Below are positions 1 through 11,939 of a DNA stretch of 64,000 nucleotides, piece after piece. Source of the stretch: Dryococelus australis (taxonomy: Eukaryota > Arthropoda > Insecta > Phasmatodea > Phasmatidae); the NCBI GenBank assembly GCA_029891345.1, contig CM057009.1:300863466-300927465 (forward strand), read 5' to 3'. The notes beneath the pieces are model-generated. The model saw only the letters and a program-made list of their open reading frames with translations. It was not told the origin of the DNA and made no database searches. A program made the translations under genes and the position numbers. Numbering within the stretch: the stretch's first letter is position 1; each line of letters opens with the position of its first letter.

Positions 1-662
1 AAGAGTGGAAGGGAAGTCTGCAACTACAAGTAGCAATTAGTGGAGTGTGCGGCTGACCGACTGTAATATTGGACTAGATGCATGAGTAAAAGATGTTATA
101 AATGATAGCAACAAATAGACTGAACACATGTTGATAATGAGTATGAGTTAACTGACTAACATACTGAGACAGTTAAGAAGGACATTAATAACAGTGAAAA
201 TAGACATTAAATATTGCAATCACTGTTAAATAATAAGAGAAGAAGTGGAGACCGCTAATTAATGCTGTGGATAATAGGAGAGTGAATAAATAATTAATCA
301 AATTTAATTTCTTTTATTTTAAGACATCCACTCCTCAAGAACTCAGATACGCCCATCAGGCGTCCGTCCTCATATGTAACACTATTATTGAGCCCAAAAA
401 ATCTTAAAAAAAATCACAAAAATCGTAAAAACATAGTAAAAAACTAAAGGAAAATTTTTAGATTCCAGGCATTAAAAGAATTTATAAAAAGCAGGAATTT
501 TTTATAAATGTAAAAAATTGAATTAAAAAAACAAAATAGATTTAAAAACATATGTAGGAGATTCGGGGTTAGATTTCCGGAAAGATGGCACAGCACAGCC
601 ACCAACGACTAGCAGACAGCTGACCTGCATCAATCAATTCAGCCAGCTCCATTTACTCACTA
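1..662. other. AT-rich DNA with no gene seen
   Basis: This stretch precedes the first solo LTR. It is AT-rich with short A and T runs around 400-560. I see no long reading frame, splice-flanked exon, RNA gene or repeat matching elsewhere in the window. Confidence 0.5.
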
Positions 663-2561
663 TGACAACTGCTAACAGCCAGCCATGTTAACACCATGAC
701 AGCGCTCACCACTCATGTGACATGAGGGCATGCACGAGCGCAAGGAGGTCGTAACCCGAACTGTCCAGTAACAGAATATTTATTTGGAGTGTGAATTATG
801 TATCTTGTTTTATTTTCAGGTTTTCTAGTGTTTAAATGTTTAAAATGTATGTTTCATAATATTGCACAATGTTTGGTTATGAATTCAAAATGTGCGCTGC
901 ACGATGACTCAGAACATTATTATTCGGGCGTGAAGGCAGTCATAAAAGACATTTAATGCATACAGAAAATTCACAATTTAAATATAAAATGTAAATCAAT
1001 GATCAAATTATTTATGTGCCATTTATTTCAAAATATAACAGTTTTACTCAGTGTGAACAGCACTTCTGTTTGTGTGAACCATGTAGGTAGCCATGGTAGG
1101 TCCGCACAACCCCTGCCTTTGAGCAGTCTGTTGAGGAGAGCTGACAAGATAAGATGCTGTCATCTATGCACCTCAAACTTTTTGCACTGATGTAGATTAC
1201 AATGCTCACTTTTAGTATACTGGTTAACCTTTGCTTTGCATACATTTTGCCAGACATTCCCCAGCATTATGCTTCCGCAGAACTTAATAATTTGTGCCCT
1301 TGTGGCTTTTCCAATGTAATCGCAGAAAGGAGGAAAGATGTCGGAGAGGCCACGCGGCCCACGCATTTTTTAATCAGGCACCATCTGCATATGTTGAAGA
1401 CGTTTCAGTGTAACTTCTGTTTAATTGCTGCGTGCAATTTTAAGGACTTTGTTTTTATGTATTTTAAGGGTAGTTTTCATGTTTAATTGTTTTCCGGCCA
1501 CATAATTTGCGACCACGTGGTTAACAGCGGTGTAGTCTATATCGGCACCATCCATCTGCTTTGAAGGCTTATTTGTGTAATATCAATTGCGCCATAATTT
1601 ACTTCACGGTTCTATGTAATATTTCAGTCAGGGTTACGTGTATTATTCACGTAATTGATGCTTTGTATGTATGACCAGGCGGTCTTGTTCAAGTTTGATT
1701 TTCCCACCATCAGGCATGCTAAAAGCCTATAAATGTCTCAATCTACAGGAGAATATTTTTCCCATCATTAATAACCATTTGTCTGACCAGAACTTGCAGT
1801 TTTTATGGAGAAATATTGAAATTTCATCTGCACCACGTGATCCGCTACAAATCTTATCCAGCTGCATCCACACTATCTAAGCTTGCTTTCCATGTCGTGT
1901 CCCATCTTATTTCATATGTACTTGTGCCATTTATGTAATTTATATGGTGATATTATTTCTATCCTAGCCGGCTATGTGTACAGGACGTCACCACACTAAC
2001 CACGTGCTGGGAGGTGTGCCCCGTCGAGTCCGTTTTAGCGATGCCAAATAATCGCACATGTTTGTTCATTTAATAATATTCTGCGCCCTGTCTTCAAGAA
2101 AAATCTGCAGTCCACCCAAGCAGTTGTCGACCCCTTTCCTTGTGAAGATTATGTTTTCTAACACCACAGAGAAGTCATCCATCTAGGAGTGCGCTAGATT
2201 AATTGCAGGCTGGGGAGCACCTGAACGGAGTTAGTAAGACACATTCTAGTTCATGTATAATGTTAACCTTGGCACAATTTGTGAGAGTGACAAAAATAAA
2301 AGTAAGTCTCACAGTGCTTAAAGTCTTTCTTTGTAGTGACAGCAACCTTTTGCCATTTTTCAGTGACAAAATGTTTAGTAAATATGTTTAGTAATGAAAA
2401 GTGGTTTGTAAGTACGGTCGGATGAGATGGACGCACAGAACCCACAGCATCCCTGAGAACCTTGAGTCTCAACAGTGCGGTGAATGGGAAACATTGCTGG
2501 TGCCCATCTACCGTAAGTTTATTGTGTCATCGTTCGTTTTGTGTCTCACCCGACGGCGTCA
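663..2561 (+). mobile_element. Solo LTR of Ty3/gypsy family A (copy 1)
   Basis: The segment begins TGACAACTGCTAACAGCC and ends CACCCGACGGCGTCA. The same ends (TGA..GCYGGCTAA and GACGGCGTCA) bound copies at 8.6, 29.4, 34.4, 45.6, 55.1 and 60.9 kb, and in the last case they flank gag-pol. It therefore has LTR-type TG..CA ends. ACTA occurs immediately before the first TG (659-662) and immediately after the last CA (2562-2565), a clean 4-bp target duplication. No gag-pol lies on either side, so this is a solo LTR left by recombination. An AATAAA lies near 2296 and a pyrimidine-rich AG acceptor-like site near 2337. The splice donor present in other copies is mutated here. Confidence 0.88.
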
Positions 2562-3309
2562 ACTATAGTTCAACCACCTCCACCCATGCCAACATTTTTC
2601 ATTCGTTGTTTATTCAAATCCCCTACATTCTATATCTCTACACTCATCTCTAGCACTGGAGTGTGCTAGTGAGGAAAATCATTACTTATGACATCACATT
2701 GCTTGCATGAGATTGGGAGTTTATCACATGACATCACAAATTGTGCAAATAAATAATGTAACCAAAGTCATGCCACGTGACAGTTCTTTGTCTGATGCAA
2801 GTGGTGACATTTCACTATCTCTTCCATGGCCTAACTTTTAGAATTTAGTCTGACAAATTTTTTTATGTTCAACTCTTCCATCACAATTCATGTTTGTGCT
2901 CATTATAACACACATTTTTTCTAACATAGCAAACACTTAGTCAAAATTAAAAATACCAGATTAGACCAGCAAGCTACTGGAGAGTAATGATCAAGCGAAG
3001 TGTTATTTTAATGATGAGCTTGTGACCGGTGTCCTGACTTTGTCTTTGGTGGTACCAATAGTAACACTACCTGGACTGCCTATGTTGTATATGTAAGAAA
3101 ATCATTTGTGTCAAGCCCTTGAAACTTGGAGTGCACAATGCCAGCACATGATTAAACAACTTAATATAGTGCACTATGGTCTAGGCACTTTTATAAGCAT
3201 AACTGGTCACCATTTTTGAATCACTAAAGAAAAAGCCACTGAACACAGATCGAAGGTAACACCTTAGACAATGATACGCCACATTAGTGAGAAGTACTTT
3301 TATAATCAT
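2562..3309. other. Unassigned AT-rich DNA
   Basis: Between the solo LTR and the ACCA-rich repeat. I see no coding frame, repeat boundary or RNA gene that I can support. Confidence 0.4.
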
Positions 3310-4030
3310 AGTTACAAGATCAGCCAACCACACAAACTGATATCAAGGTCAACCAAGCAATCAACATCCATACATCCATACCAATCAACCATACCAACAA
3401 ATCATCAAACCATCAAGGCCAACTGGACATTCCAAACAACATGACCTATCATAAACTGGCAAGATCAATGGGCAAAGACAAAAATAAGGTTGACCAGACC
3501 AAAATGCCATACCAGATGCCTTGGTCAAATGACCCACAAGGCCGACCAAACCAACCAACAAGACCAATTGACTAACCATCAATACCAACCAACCATACAG
3601 ACTGTTCATGCCAGCTGACCAAACCAAACACCTGTACTAACCAATTATGTACACTGGCCATCAAAACTGAGTAGACATATCAATGGGCAAAACAAACCAA
3701 ACCAACTGAATATACCAAACAACCATATCGACCGACCAGACAAATGAACATAGACCAACCAACCATCAATACATATCAACCATACAGACTATCTTTACCA
3801 AATGGCAAGACCAACCATACAAACTAACTATACCAGCCTACCATACCAACCATCCATATGAGGCAACCATAAAACCAACAATATCAGGAAAAACAATGAA
3901 CTGACTATACCAACCATCCATACCAACCAATAATATCAAATAGGCATATCAAAACACTATATCAGCCAATCACACCAATTGAGCACACAAAATAACTACA
4001 CCAACCACTCTAACCAACATTGACCAACCA
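3310..4030. repeat. Degenerate ACCA/CCAACCAT-rich low-complexity repeat
   Basis: About 720 bases consist of imperfect iterations of short units such as accaacca, ataccaacc and ccatacc. No fixed longer period is obvious. The strand is C/A rich, so reading frames on either strand are repetitive artefacts. It looks like an old tetranucleotide-type microsatellite that has decayed. Confidence 0.75.
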
Positions 4031-5710
4031 TTAATTGTACCAGTGTATAGATTAGTGCTATTGTTTTGTTCATTTCTGCTGGCCATTTCAATTAGATATT
4101 TATTAATTTATATATTTAATTAGCTGTTGGTATATTTAAATATATTTTATTGTTTATTTTGTAACCTTTTAAATTAAATATTTTATTTTATGTATTATAT
4201 TAAATGTACTTGCCAGCCTCAATTAATTTTGTAAACATAATTTTATGTATTTATTTTTTGAGTTAGGGACATGTTAATATTCATTTATGATTTTACCAAA
4301 GATGTCACATTTTGTTTTATTTTCCATTAATTCGTCAAATATAAATTATGTTCATGAGTTCCCATCTCTAGTTGCTAGTAAGGTACTGTTATACCGGCGA
4401 TATGCTCTGATGGCTACAGGATTTAGATTCTGGAGAAATTATAATCACACAAATAGGAAGGTTGGTTCAGAAAATAAATACAGAGATTGGGTGTCAGCGC
4501 TCAGCGTTCGTGAGCACGAAAAAAGTGGGATTGTGCAGTTGACCGCCCTGAATGTGGCTTCCTCCAGGAATCCGCCATTGATCTGTGCTGCTCACAAGTT
4601 TTATGATAGCGGCATGCAAAATAAATCAATGATATGTGCCCTGGGCTAGTGTGCTTTGTTTCGTCCCAACACGACACATCCCAAGTATTGATGGCATTTT
4701 TCGACGTACAATCCAATTGCCTAAGCTAGTGGAGGTTGTTAGCCTCCCCCAAATGCTTGCTCACTCCCAAGGAGGCTGTTGTGGTCTTCTCCAACACCAT
4801 TAATTAACAAAGTAGTACATTTAAAATGGGTTAAATGGCCAAGAAGTGGCCGGAAAAATAAGAAGACGACAATTCACATTACATAATTGTTTATTTAGCT
4901 CATCCTTCGTAAGAAGTACTTACAAAATTGGTGTCCCACTCAAGTAGGGGCGCACTTATACAGAAAAAGGCAGCACGAGGCCTGAATGAAAATTAAGGTA
5001 GCTTAAGTCCCAGTCATGAACAAATGAATGGGATGTGTGGCACTTTTTTTTTCTACTCTGCCTTAATCTAAGTGTTACGTGAAGTTAAGGCCCGAAGGTA
5101 GGGCGGGATTTTATTGCATCTCAGGGCTATCCTCTTACGCCTACAAGGAAAGAAAATCATGCAAGGAGACATGCATCGCGGCAAAGAGGGATTGGGCAGC
5201 CTTGGCCTGCACTTTGGGGCCGTGACTACCTCCCTAAGTGTACTTACAGCTAGTCTTAACTAGGAAGAGCAAGGTATAAACTGTTAAGAGAGAAGTAAAA
5301 ACCCTTGTGACAGAGAAGAAAATTTGAAATTATTGCATGCATTAAATTAAATCAAATAGAATGCTACAGGAGACATAGTGTTTGGGAACGTGCTCTTAGT
5401 TAATACAGTTGGAAAGACTAGTAGAGAGGGGGCGGGGTCTTTATTTGATTCATAACATGATGTCGGCAGTAACCAGTGGTGTTTGGGCACCTCTCTGGTG
5501 AGGGAAGTGGTGCTATTAGGCCTCTTCCCCCCGATCCCTTCTGTGAACCTGAAAATTAAAGGCCAGAAAGTGAGCTGCCAGTAAGTGTCAGCAGGGCTGG
5601 CTCTTACTGGTTTTTACTAGTACGTTAAAAGACGGTAAGGACCTGTGGATGAAATGACGAACTAAGTTAGCCTAAATAACTTAAAATAAATTCCTAAATG
5701 TAGCCTATAG
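4031..5710. other. Unassigned DNA, no supported gene
   Basis: AT-rich at 4031-4300, then more mixed composition. A 120-codon open frame at 4287-4649 (+) has no recognisable motif, no homologous copy in the window and no splice context, so I do not call it a gene. The part from 4850 to 5700 may be unidentified repeat DNA. Confidence 0.35.
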
Positions 5711-5713
5711 TAG

Positions 5714-5735
5714 CATATGTCCTCGGGGACATATG
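5714..5735. other. Perfect 9-bp hairpin
   Basis: CATATGTCC at 5714-5722 and GGACATATG at 5727-5735 are exact reverse complements separated by tcgg. It sits just upstream of a two-copy tandem repeat. Function unknown; it could be a repeat terminus. Confidence 0.6.
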
Positions 5736-5743
5736 TATCTAAA

Positions 5744-5920
5744 ATAATGCTGTGCTACCTCACAGCGACCAATCTCTGTAGCCATAGGCTGTGACAAAGC
5801 ATAACTACGGCCGTATGCTGTAAGTGCACAAAGCTTTGCTTTATAAGATAATGCTGTGCTACCTTGCAGCGAGCATATCTCTGTAGCCATAGGCTGTAAC
5901 ACAGCCTATATCCACTCATA
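5744..5920. repeat. Two-copy tandem repeat, offset about 104 bp
   Basis: The block ataatgctgtgctacct, followed by atctctgtagccataggctg, occurs at about 5744-5800 and again at about 5848-5906 with few differences. Frames crossing it give a repeated peptide, but I see no evidence of coding. Confidence 0.7.
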
Positions 5921-6334
5921 GTGCTACGAGTGCATGGAGCTTTAGAGTGGGAGGAGAATTTGATTTAGGAGTAAGGGGAAGTCTCTCACCAATTGAAGCA
6001 TCAAACCACACAACGCTACAAACCTCTACCCCTCGACAGAGGGAGCCTTGGAATCAGCTGTACCGCAGGGCCAAGGCTGAACATAATTAACCCTCCAAAC
6101 AAAACACTTAAAAAAGCCATTTGAATTATTTGGCCACTTTTTAGCACGTGGTCCATATGTTACGTCGTGCTTGTCTGCGGTTCATAAACCCGTAAGGAAA
6201 CACTGGCGATGGCTCGTATTGTACTGAACCTTATACAGTCCCAAAATGAAAGTGATATCATATTTTAATATTACGTGCTGGTGCACAGGAAAAACAAGGG
6301 TAAAACACTAAATAATATTACTGACACGGTGCAC
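5921..6334. other. Unassigned DNA
   Basis: No gene, RNA or internally matched repeat was recognised between the 104-bp repeat and the LTR fragment that follows. Confidence 0.35.
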
Positions 6335-6432
6335 CCCAGCTGTGTTTTCACGCACCTCAATGAGATCATCCATCTAGGCATGCGCTATAGTAATTGCAGA
6401 TTGGGGAGCACCCAAGCAGAATTGACTAATGA
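6335..6432 (+). repeat. Short fragment of a family A LTR
   Basis: The segment with cacgcacctcaatgagatc, then catccatctaggc, then ggggagcacccaagc matches the downstream part of the family A LTR (compare 30940-31020 and 62400-62490). The match stops at about 6432-6445, where the family B LTR begins. It is a truncated A copy next to the B element, or a B insertion into an A LTR. Confidence 0.6.
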
Positions 6433-6935
6433 TGACCAAGATAAGAATTCAAGTTTGGGCGCTTGGCATAGCGACTGCCGGAACTACCAAGATCAGTAAA
6501 GTTTTACTTTACATTAAACTGAAAATAAGAATACACCCTTTTAGAATGAAAAGAAATACAGCTTGAACACTTAAAAAATATGTAGTGATTTTAGAGTGTC
6601 ACCAATTGTAGGTTTGTTTCACTATGCAAGCCACATTGTCGTGCACTCTTTAATTAATTACACCTCACACAGGGAAAACCAACGGGGATAACATTTGCCC
6701 ATGTTTACTTTAGACTTTGCTTTTGGGGGATCGTAGCACTTCACCACAATAAACATGTATACACTTGTTTACTCTTGGCGAGACGGGCCGTTTGGGTCAC
6801 CGGACGGATTTTTGACCCATTTGGCATGAACGATGTTAGGACCCATGTACTTCACGCACGCACGACCGTACATAGTTGGTGTATGAGCGAGCAGCATTGG
6901 TCTACCTCCTGAGCAGGACAGTGAGGACCATGTCA
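6433..6935 (-). repeat. Family B 3' LTR, first 500 bp only
   Basis: This matches 15298-15778 over its length, for example gtttgtttcactatgcaagc, then ctctttaattaattacacc, then gatcgtagcacttcaccac. On the reverse strand it starts TGACATGGTCC right after a purine-rich tract, as an LTR should. The remaining 900 or so bases present in the 5' LTR are absent here. Confidence 0.75.
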
Positions 6936-6950
6936 AATGCCCTCCCCCCG
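6936..6950 (-). other. Polypurine tract of element B
   Basis: On the reverse strand CGGGGGGAGGGCATT lies directly before the TG of the 3' LTR. This is the expected place and composition for the plus-strand primer of reverse transcription. Confidence 0.6.
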
Positions 6951-7330
6951 TGGGGTGACCGATGGGGGGATGCTGCAACCTCTGGTAGTATTGACTACGC
7001 TGAAGTACAGCAGGAGGTGGGTCGGCATAAGGGGCGCTGCCTCAGCCTATGTGTAGGAAATGGCCAGTTCCTTACCTGTTGTACCATCTCGGGCGGTGGC
7101 CGATGGCGTTGTGAATGCTGGGTATCCGTGGCGACTGCAGGGGAAGGGCCTGTGGAAAAGCACGTGCTGGCTGCATGAGAAGATATGCCTGAGCCCTGGC
7201 TGGAGCATTGCTGGTGCCTGAAGTGGGGCGGTCGCCCGCTCTGTTGATGGCGTGAGCAGGTCAGGTGGTCGTACACTGATGAACAGGTCGAGCTGGTGTA
7301 AGAGCTGTTCCAGTCTCTCTGCTGTGGCTG

Positions 7331-7720
7331 TTACCGCTCGTTATTGCTGGATGCGGGGGGTAGCACCTCCCCCCATATGGCATCAATGAACTCCGGTGCT
7401 GCCCACTGAAACTCGGCAGTGGCAGCTGGCTGCTCTGCGGCTGGAAAGCCGCAAAAGTCGTGGGATGACTCCTCTCTTTCCCAGACGTCACTTATCTCCC
7501 TTGCTCCCGACCACTGTGTTCTTGTTGTGGCGGGGGCAACAGCAGACAGTGCGAGAGCTGGAAAGCTGCAAAATTCAAGGGGTGATGTTTCCCCTCCCCA
7601 CATGTTACTAATCTCTTCTGTTGCTGTCCTAAGTACAGTTGTCATGATGGGCATGGTAACAGACGGTGTGGTAACTTAAAAACCACAAAAATCAAGGGGT
7701 GACTTCCCTCTTGACGGCAT
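7331..7720 (-). pseudogene. Family B post-integrase tail with tandem FC(G/S)FPA repeats
   Basis: Downstream of integrase on the reverse strand there are three repeats at roughly 120-base spacing. Their cores are SPLDFCGF (near 7700), SPLEFCSFPA (near 7580) and SSHDFCGFPA (near 7465). Blocks like EISNMW and EISDVW, followed by an acidic segment, precede the second and third cores. The first repeat is in a shifted frame. Family A has a comparable FxGFP array at the same place (60135-60650). I know no named domain for it. It could be the end of pol or a separate accessory ORF, and a short linear binding motif repeated in tandem is plausible but unproven. Confidence 0.5.
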
Positions 7721-7906
7721 TAAACTTCTGCTTAGATCGATGCGTTGGCTCATGTTAGACAGCAGGGCATCACTCACTTCTGCCTCAGCTACACTACCTA
7801 AGTTTATGTCAGCTTGCTTCTCTCCCACGTCTTCTTAGTTGACAGGTGGGCGAGGTTCATTAGTGTCATCCAGGGTGGATGCTGCACAAATATCGTCCCT
7901 TTGGAC

Positions 7907-8550
7907 CTAGCACCTTTTCCTAGGTCCGGTTGGGATCAGGTACAATATCTGGCTAATTCTCTCAAGAATCCTGTTCCATTTAGGTTTGAATCCCGCACAA
8001 AAATTTTGCTTGACGGTAGATATGTTGTATGCACATACATAGACACAATTACCCGGTAACAAATGCTTAGGTGGTTGTTTTGTTTCTGGCAGCCATTTCT
8101 GGACATAAGGTTTCTGGCTGGCGTGTGCTTCTTGATTACGCAGCCTTCTCTCCCCTTCTCTTACCCCAGCATCTGTAACTTCTGGGTTTGAGTCCGGTGT
8201 ACGGCACGCAAACTTCCCCAGATGTGCCAAGCCAGCGCCATAAAGCACCTCAGAAGGAAATTTCCGAGTGGATATGTTGGTGTGCTTATGCAAGCAGAAA
8301 GCTATATCCGGTAAATGCTGCACCCGTGTTGTATGGTCCTCCCCTAACCTAAGGTACAGTTATGCCTTTATTTCCTGATTCCTACGCTCTGTTGAGTTGG
8401 TACGTACGTGATAAATGTCACTCGTGTGGTGCTCGAAATCCCATTTAGTACACAAGCCCCTCCAACGTGAGCCAGAAAATTGGGTGGCATTATTGCTTAG
8501 GAGCACCTTGGGGTATCCCCAGTGGAGAAAAAACTCCTTTCTCAATACTG
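7907..8550 (-). pseudogene. Family B integrase, second half of core plus C-terminal module
   Basis: Read leftward from the nested LTR, the frames give KEFFLHWGYPKVLLSNNATQF, the strand carrying the second catalytic Asp of rve integrases. The usual DNGTQF Asp is Asn here. Next come ERRNQ, with the expected catalytic Glu, and then a region ending near FCAGFKPKW and ISQILYLI, which resembles the GPY/F C-terminal module of gypsy integrases. At least one frameshift occurs near 8330-8360. The core is split from its first half by the 1.94-kb LTR at 8555-10490. Confidence 0.75.
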
Positions 8551-8554
8551 CAGC

Positions 8555-10490
8555 TGACGCCGTCGGGTGAGACACGAGACAAATGGTTACACAATAAACT
8601 TACGGTAGATGGGCGTCAGCAGTGTTTCCCAGTTACCGAACTGTTGAGACTCAGGGTTCTGAGGGATGCTGTAGGTTCTGTGTGTCCGTCTCACTCGAGC
8701 GTACTTACAAAACACTTTCCATTACTAAACATCTTTATTAAACTTTTATCACTGAAAACAATGGTGAGATGGTTGCTGTCACTACAAAGAAAGACTTTAA
8801 GCACTGTGATACTTGCTTTTCATTCTGTCACTCATACAGATCGTGCCAAGGTTAACTTTATACATGAAATTGGATGTGTCTAGCTAACTCTGCTTGGGTG
8901 CTCCCCAGCCCGCAATTAATCTAGCGCACTCCTAGATGGATGACTTCTCTGTGGTGTCAGAAGACACAATCTTCACGAGGAAAGGGGTCGACAGCCGCTA
9001 GGGTGGACTGCCCATTTTTTCTGAAGACAGGGCGCTAAGAATTATGAAATGAACAAACACGTGTGATTATTTGGCATCACTAATGCGGACTCATCGAGGC
9101 TCGTCTTGCCGAACGTGGTTAGTGTAGTGACGGCCTATACACAAAGCCAGCTAGGATGGAAATAATGTCACCATACAAATTACATAAATGACAAAAAATA
9201 CACTTGAAATAAGATGGGACACAACATGGATGGTCACAATAAACACGCAGATGCATGAAAGCAAGCTTAGATGGCGCGGATGCCGTTGGATATGATTTGT
9301 AGCGGATCACATGGTGCAGATGGGCTTTCAATATTTTTTCATAAAAACTGCAAATTCTGTTCATACTAATTATTATTATTGATAGGAAAAATGTTCTCCT
9401 GCAGATTGTGGCGGGATAGGCTTTTAGAATGCCTGATAGCGGGAAAATCAATCTTGGAATAGACAGCGCGGTCATACATACAAAGTATCAATTTCCTGAA
9501 AATTACTCGGAACCCTGAATGAAACAATACATAGAACCCTGAAATAAATTATAGCGCACATGATATTACACAAATAAATCCTCGAAGTACATGGATGGTA
9601 CAGATATCAACTTGGCGGCGGTTACTCACATGGTTGCAAGTAATGTAGCTGTAAAACAATGAAACATGAATATCGCCCCTAAATACATACATAAAAAGAA
9701 AGCCCATAAAATTGCATGCAGCAATTAAACAGAATTTACACTGAAATGCCTTCAACATAGGCGGATGGTGCCCGATTGAAAGTTGTGCAGGCAGAGTGGT
9801 CTCTCCGACATCTCTTCTCCTTTCTCCTCAAATACATTGGAAAAGCCAAAATGGGACAAATTATTAAGTTAAGCGGAAGCATAATGCGGGAGAATGTCTG
9901 GCAAATGTATGCAAAGGAAAGGTTAACCGGTATACTAAAAGTGAACAATTGTAATTTACATCAGTGCAAAAAGTTTGAGGTGCGTACGTGACAGCGTCTT
10001 ACCTCGTCAGCTCTCCTCGATGGACTGCCAAAAGGCAGGGGTTGTGCGGACCTACCATGGCTGCCTACAGGGTTCACACAAGCGGAAGTGCTATGTGCGA
10101 CGAGTAAAACTATTATATTTTGAAAATAAATGGTACATAAATAATTTTAATATAGATTTACATTTTTGATTTTAATTAAAAATTTTCTGTATTCTTCAAA
10201 TGTCTTTTATGACGGCATTCACGCCGGAATAATAATGTTTTTAATCTTCGCGCAGCGGACATTTTGAATTTTAAACCAAACATGGTGCAATATTATCAAA
10301 CATACTTTTAAACATTTAAACACTTGAAAAACCTGAAAACAAACATATACATATATTTTACACTTCAAAATAAATATTCTGTTATTGGAAAGTTAAGGTT
10401 ACGGCCTCTTTGTGCATGTGCATGCCCTCGTGTCACGTGAGTGGTGAGCGCCGTCATGGTCTTAACACAGCTGGCTGTTAGCCGGCATCA
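8555..10490 (-). mobile_element. Solo LTR of family A nested in family B integrase (copy 2)
   Basis: On the reverse strand it runs from TGATGCCGGCTAACAGCC (at 10490) to ACCCGACGGCGTCA (at 8555), matching the other A LTRs along its length. Both sides are integrase coding sequence of the same element, and the reading frame can be followed across the site. The four bases outside the ends are GCAG and GCTG in reverse-strand order, consistent with a 4-bp target duplication with one later mutation. The conserved splice donor (tcttacctc, near 9998) and acceptor (near 8782) of this LTR family are retained. Confidence 0.87.
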
Positions 10491-11000
10491 CTGCTATGTG
10501 GCGCATGAGGGTACTTGGCAATGTGTACAGCTTGCACCAACGTGTAAACAAATCTTTTACTACAAGGATGTAATGCTTTCCCCCTGATGAACGTGGGTAA
10601 GATCCCATTACGTCTAAGGTGATTTCTTCAAATGGGCATTTTGGTAACCTTGGTTGTTGTTGGGTGGTTTTGTTAGATCTGCGGGTTAAGTACACATTAT
10701 AATTGCAGTACTGGCGCACGTATTATCTAACCTCTTTTGTCAGACAGGGCACAGATAAAATGATGTGATATTACGAACAGTTTGTGCTATTCCAAGATGT
10801 TCGCACAGACTGTTGTTGGCGACGTGAATGACAATAGTGCACGCCCCTGGTGGCACACAGAGGCAACACCAACCTCCTGATCAGCTGTTTTTCCTTGTCA
10901 CCAAGGAATTGTCAATTACTCGCCACCCCTCCAACACTTCTTGTTCACACTGTGTTTGGTTTTGTTCACCTCAACGGACATTTGTTGCTAGTTCAAAACG
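10491..11000 (-). pseudogene. Family B integrase, zinc-binding region and first part of core
   Basis: The reverse-strand frame at 10719-10491 reads FEEITLDVMGSYPRSSGG followed by KHYILVVKDLFTRW. This is the first strand of the retroviral-type integrase core, and the Asp of LDVMG is the first catalytic Asp. Upstream, to about 11000, the H2C2-type region is present but broken by stops. The frame is cut at about 10491 by the nested LTR and resumes at 8550. Confidence 0.75.
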
Positions 11001-11239
11001 TACACGTAGAGATCATCAGCGCACCTTTCGGCTAGCATGCTCTGTTTTGTTTCGCTCGCAGTGATCTGTTTCAAGAGCACAGGTAGAGTTATGCCATTAT
11101 TCTCCGGAGGTAAAATCGTTTCTCACTCTTTCTTGTCTACTACTACTTCCTTCTTGTTCGAAGAACATGACAAGGCATCGGCCTACTGCTTATTTTTGCC
11201 GGGAACGTGTTCAACAACACAGTCAAAATTCTGTAGTAG

Positions 11240-11939
11240 TATCAACCATATTGTTAGCTTAATACGGACTTTACGCATCCTGTGTAACCATAACAAACCC
11301 CGGTTATCCGTCCTCAGAGTGAACAGCCTGTATTCAAGATGAACACTGTATTCTTTTATGGTCTAGATGATTGCCAAACACTCACATTTGTTGACGTCGT
11401 AACGCTTCTCAGTGTTGCCAATCTTGACACTGGAATAGTCAATAACACAGTGCTCTTGACTATCACTATACTGAAACAGCACTGCACCAATGCCTTCCTG
11501 GCTGGTGTCTGTTTGTAAATACAGGTGACGGCTCGTGCCAATGCGTGGAAGGGAATGACACTGGGAGAAACGGTACTTTATTTCCTCGAACACACTTTGC
11601 ATACTGGTATCCGACTTGTACTTTTTAGCGGGCGAGAGCATTTCAGTGAGCAAGGCTGTGATTGCGGCAAACTCTTCGATATGCTGCTTAAGCCAGTTGA
11701 TCAGGCCGATAAATTTGCATAACCTCTTCTGCGTGGTAGGCACTGGATACTCGTCGATGAGGGCTAACTGTTCTAGTGTGGCTTGTTTGGATTTCATGCT
11801 TGGCAACTGTTGTATGTTTAAGCGGATCTGCCGGAGCGAAAACGTATTTTCTTTCATTTAAGATGTCTTCAAAAACTGTATGATACTCTGCTGGAACACC
11901 AAAGTCATCTAGGTTTATAGGCTGTAAGTTGACCTCCAC
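11240..11939 (-). pseudogene. Family B RT remnant and RNase H; RT core missing
   Basis: The frame at 11939-11688 carries the segment before the RT fingers (PLKHTTVAKHEIQT). It then passes straight into the RT connection region (EYPVPTTQKRLCKFIGLINW) in another frame. The palm with the YxDD box is absent, so several hundred bases have been deleted. RNase H follows, with QTDTSQEGIGAVL (catalytic Asp), KCECLAII (catalytic Glu) and, after a frameshift, TLRTDNRGLLWL (third Asp). An EHVPGKN..ADALS segment leads to integrase. Confidence 0.75.

Noticed and set aside
3385..3627. 80-codon ORF in the ACCA-rich repeat
   Set aside because: The peptide (VLLVGLVGLVG) is a direct translation of the low-complexity repeat.
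4287..4649. 120-codon ORF, forward strand
   Set aside because: No motif, homologous copy, splice context or compositional signal; it is within the length range of chance frames in 64 kb.
6769..7276. Overlapping ORFs on both strands near the polypurine tract of element B
   Set aside because: GC-rich region at the end of the element. The reverse-strand frames may be the decayed 3' ORF, but I saw no motif shared with family A beyond the FC(G/S)FPA repeats.
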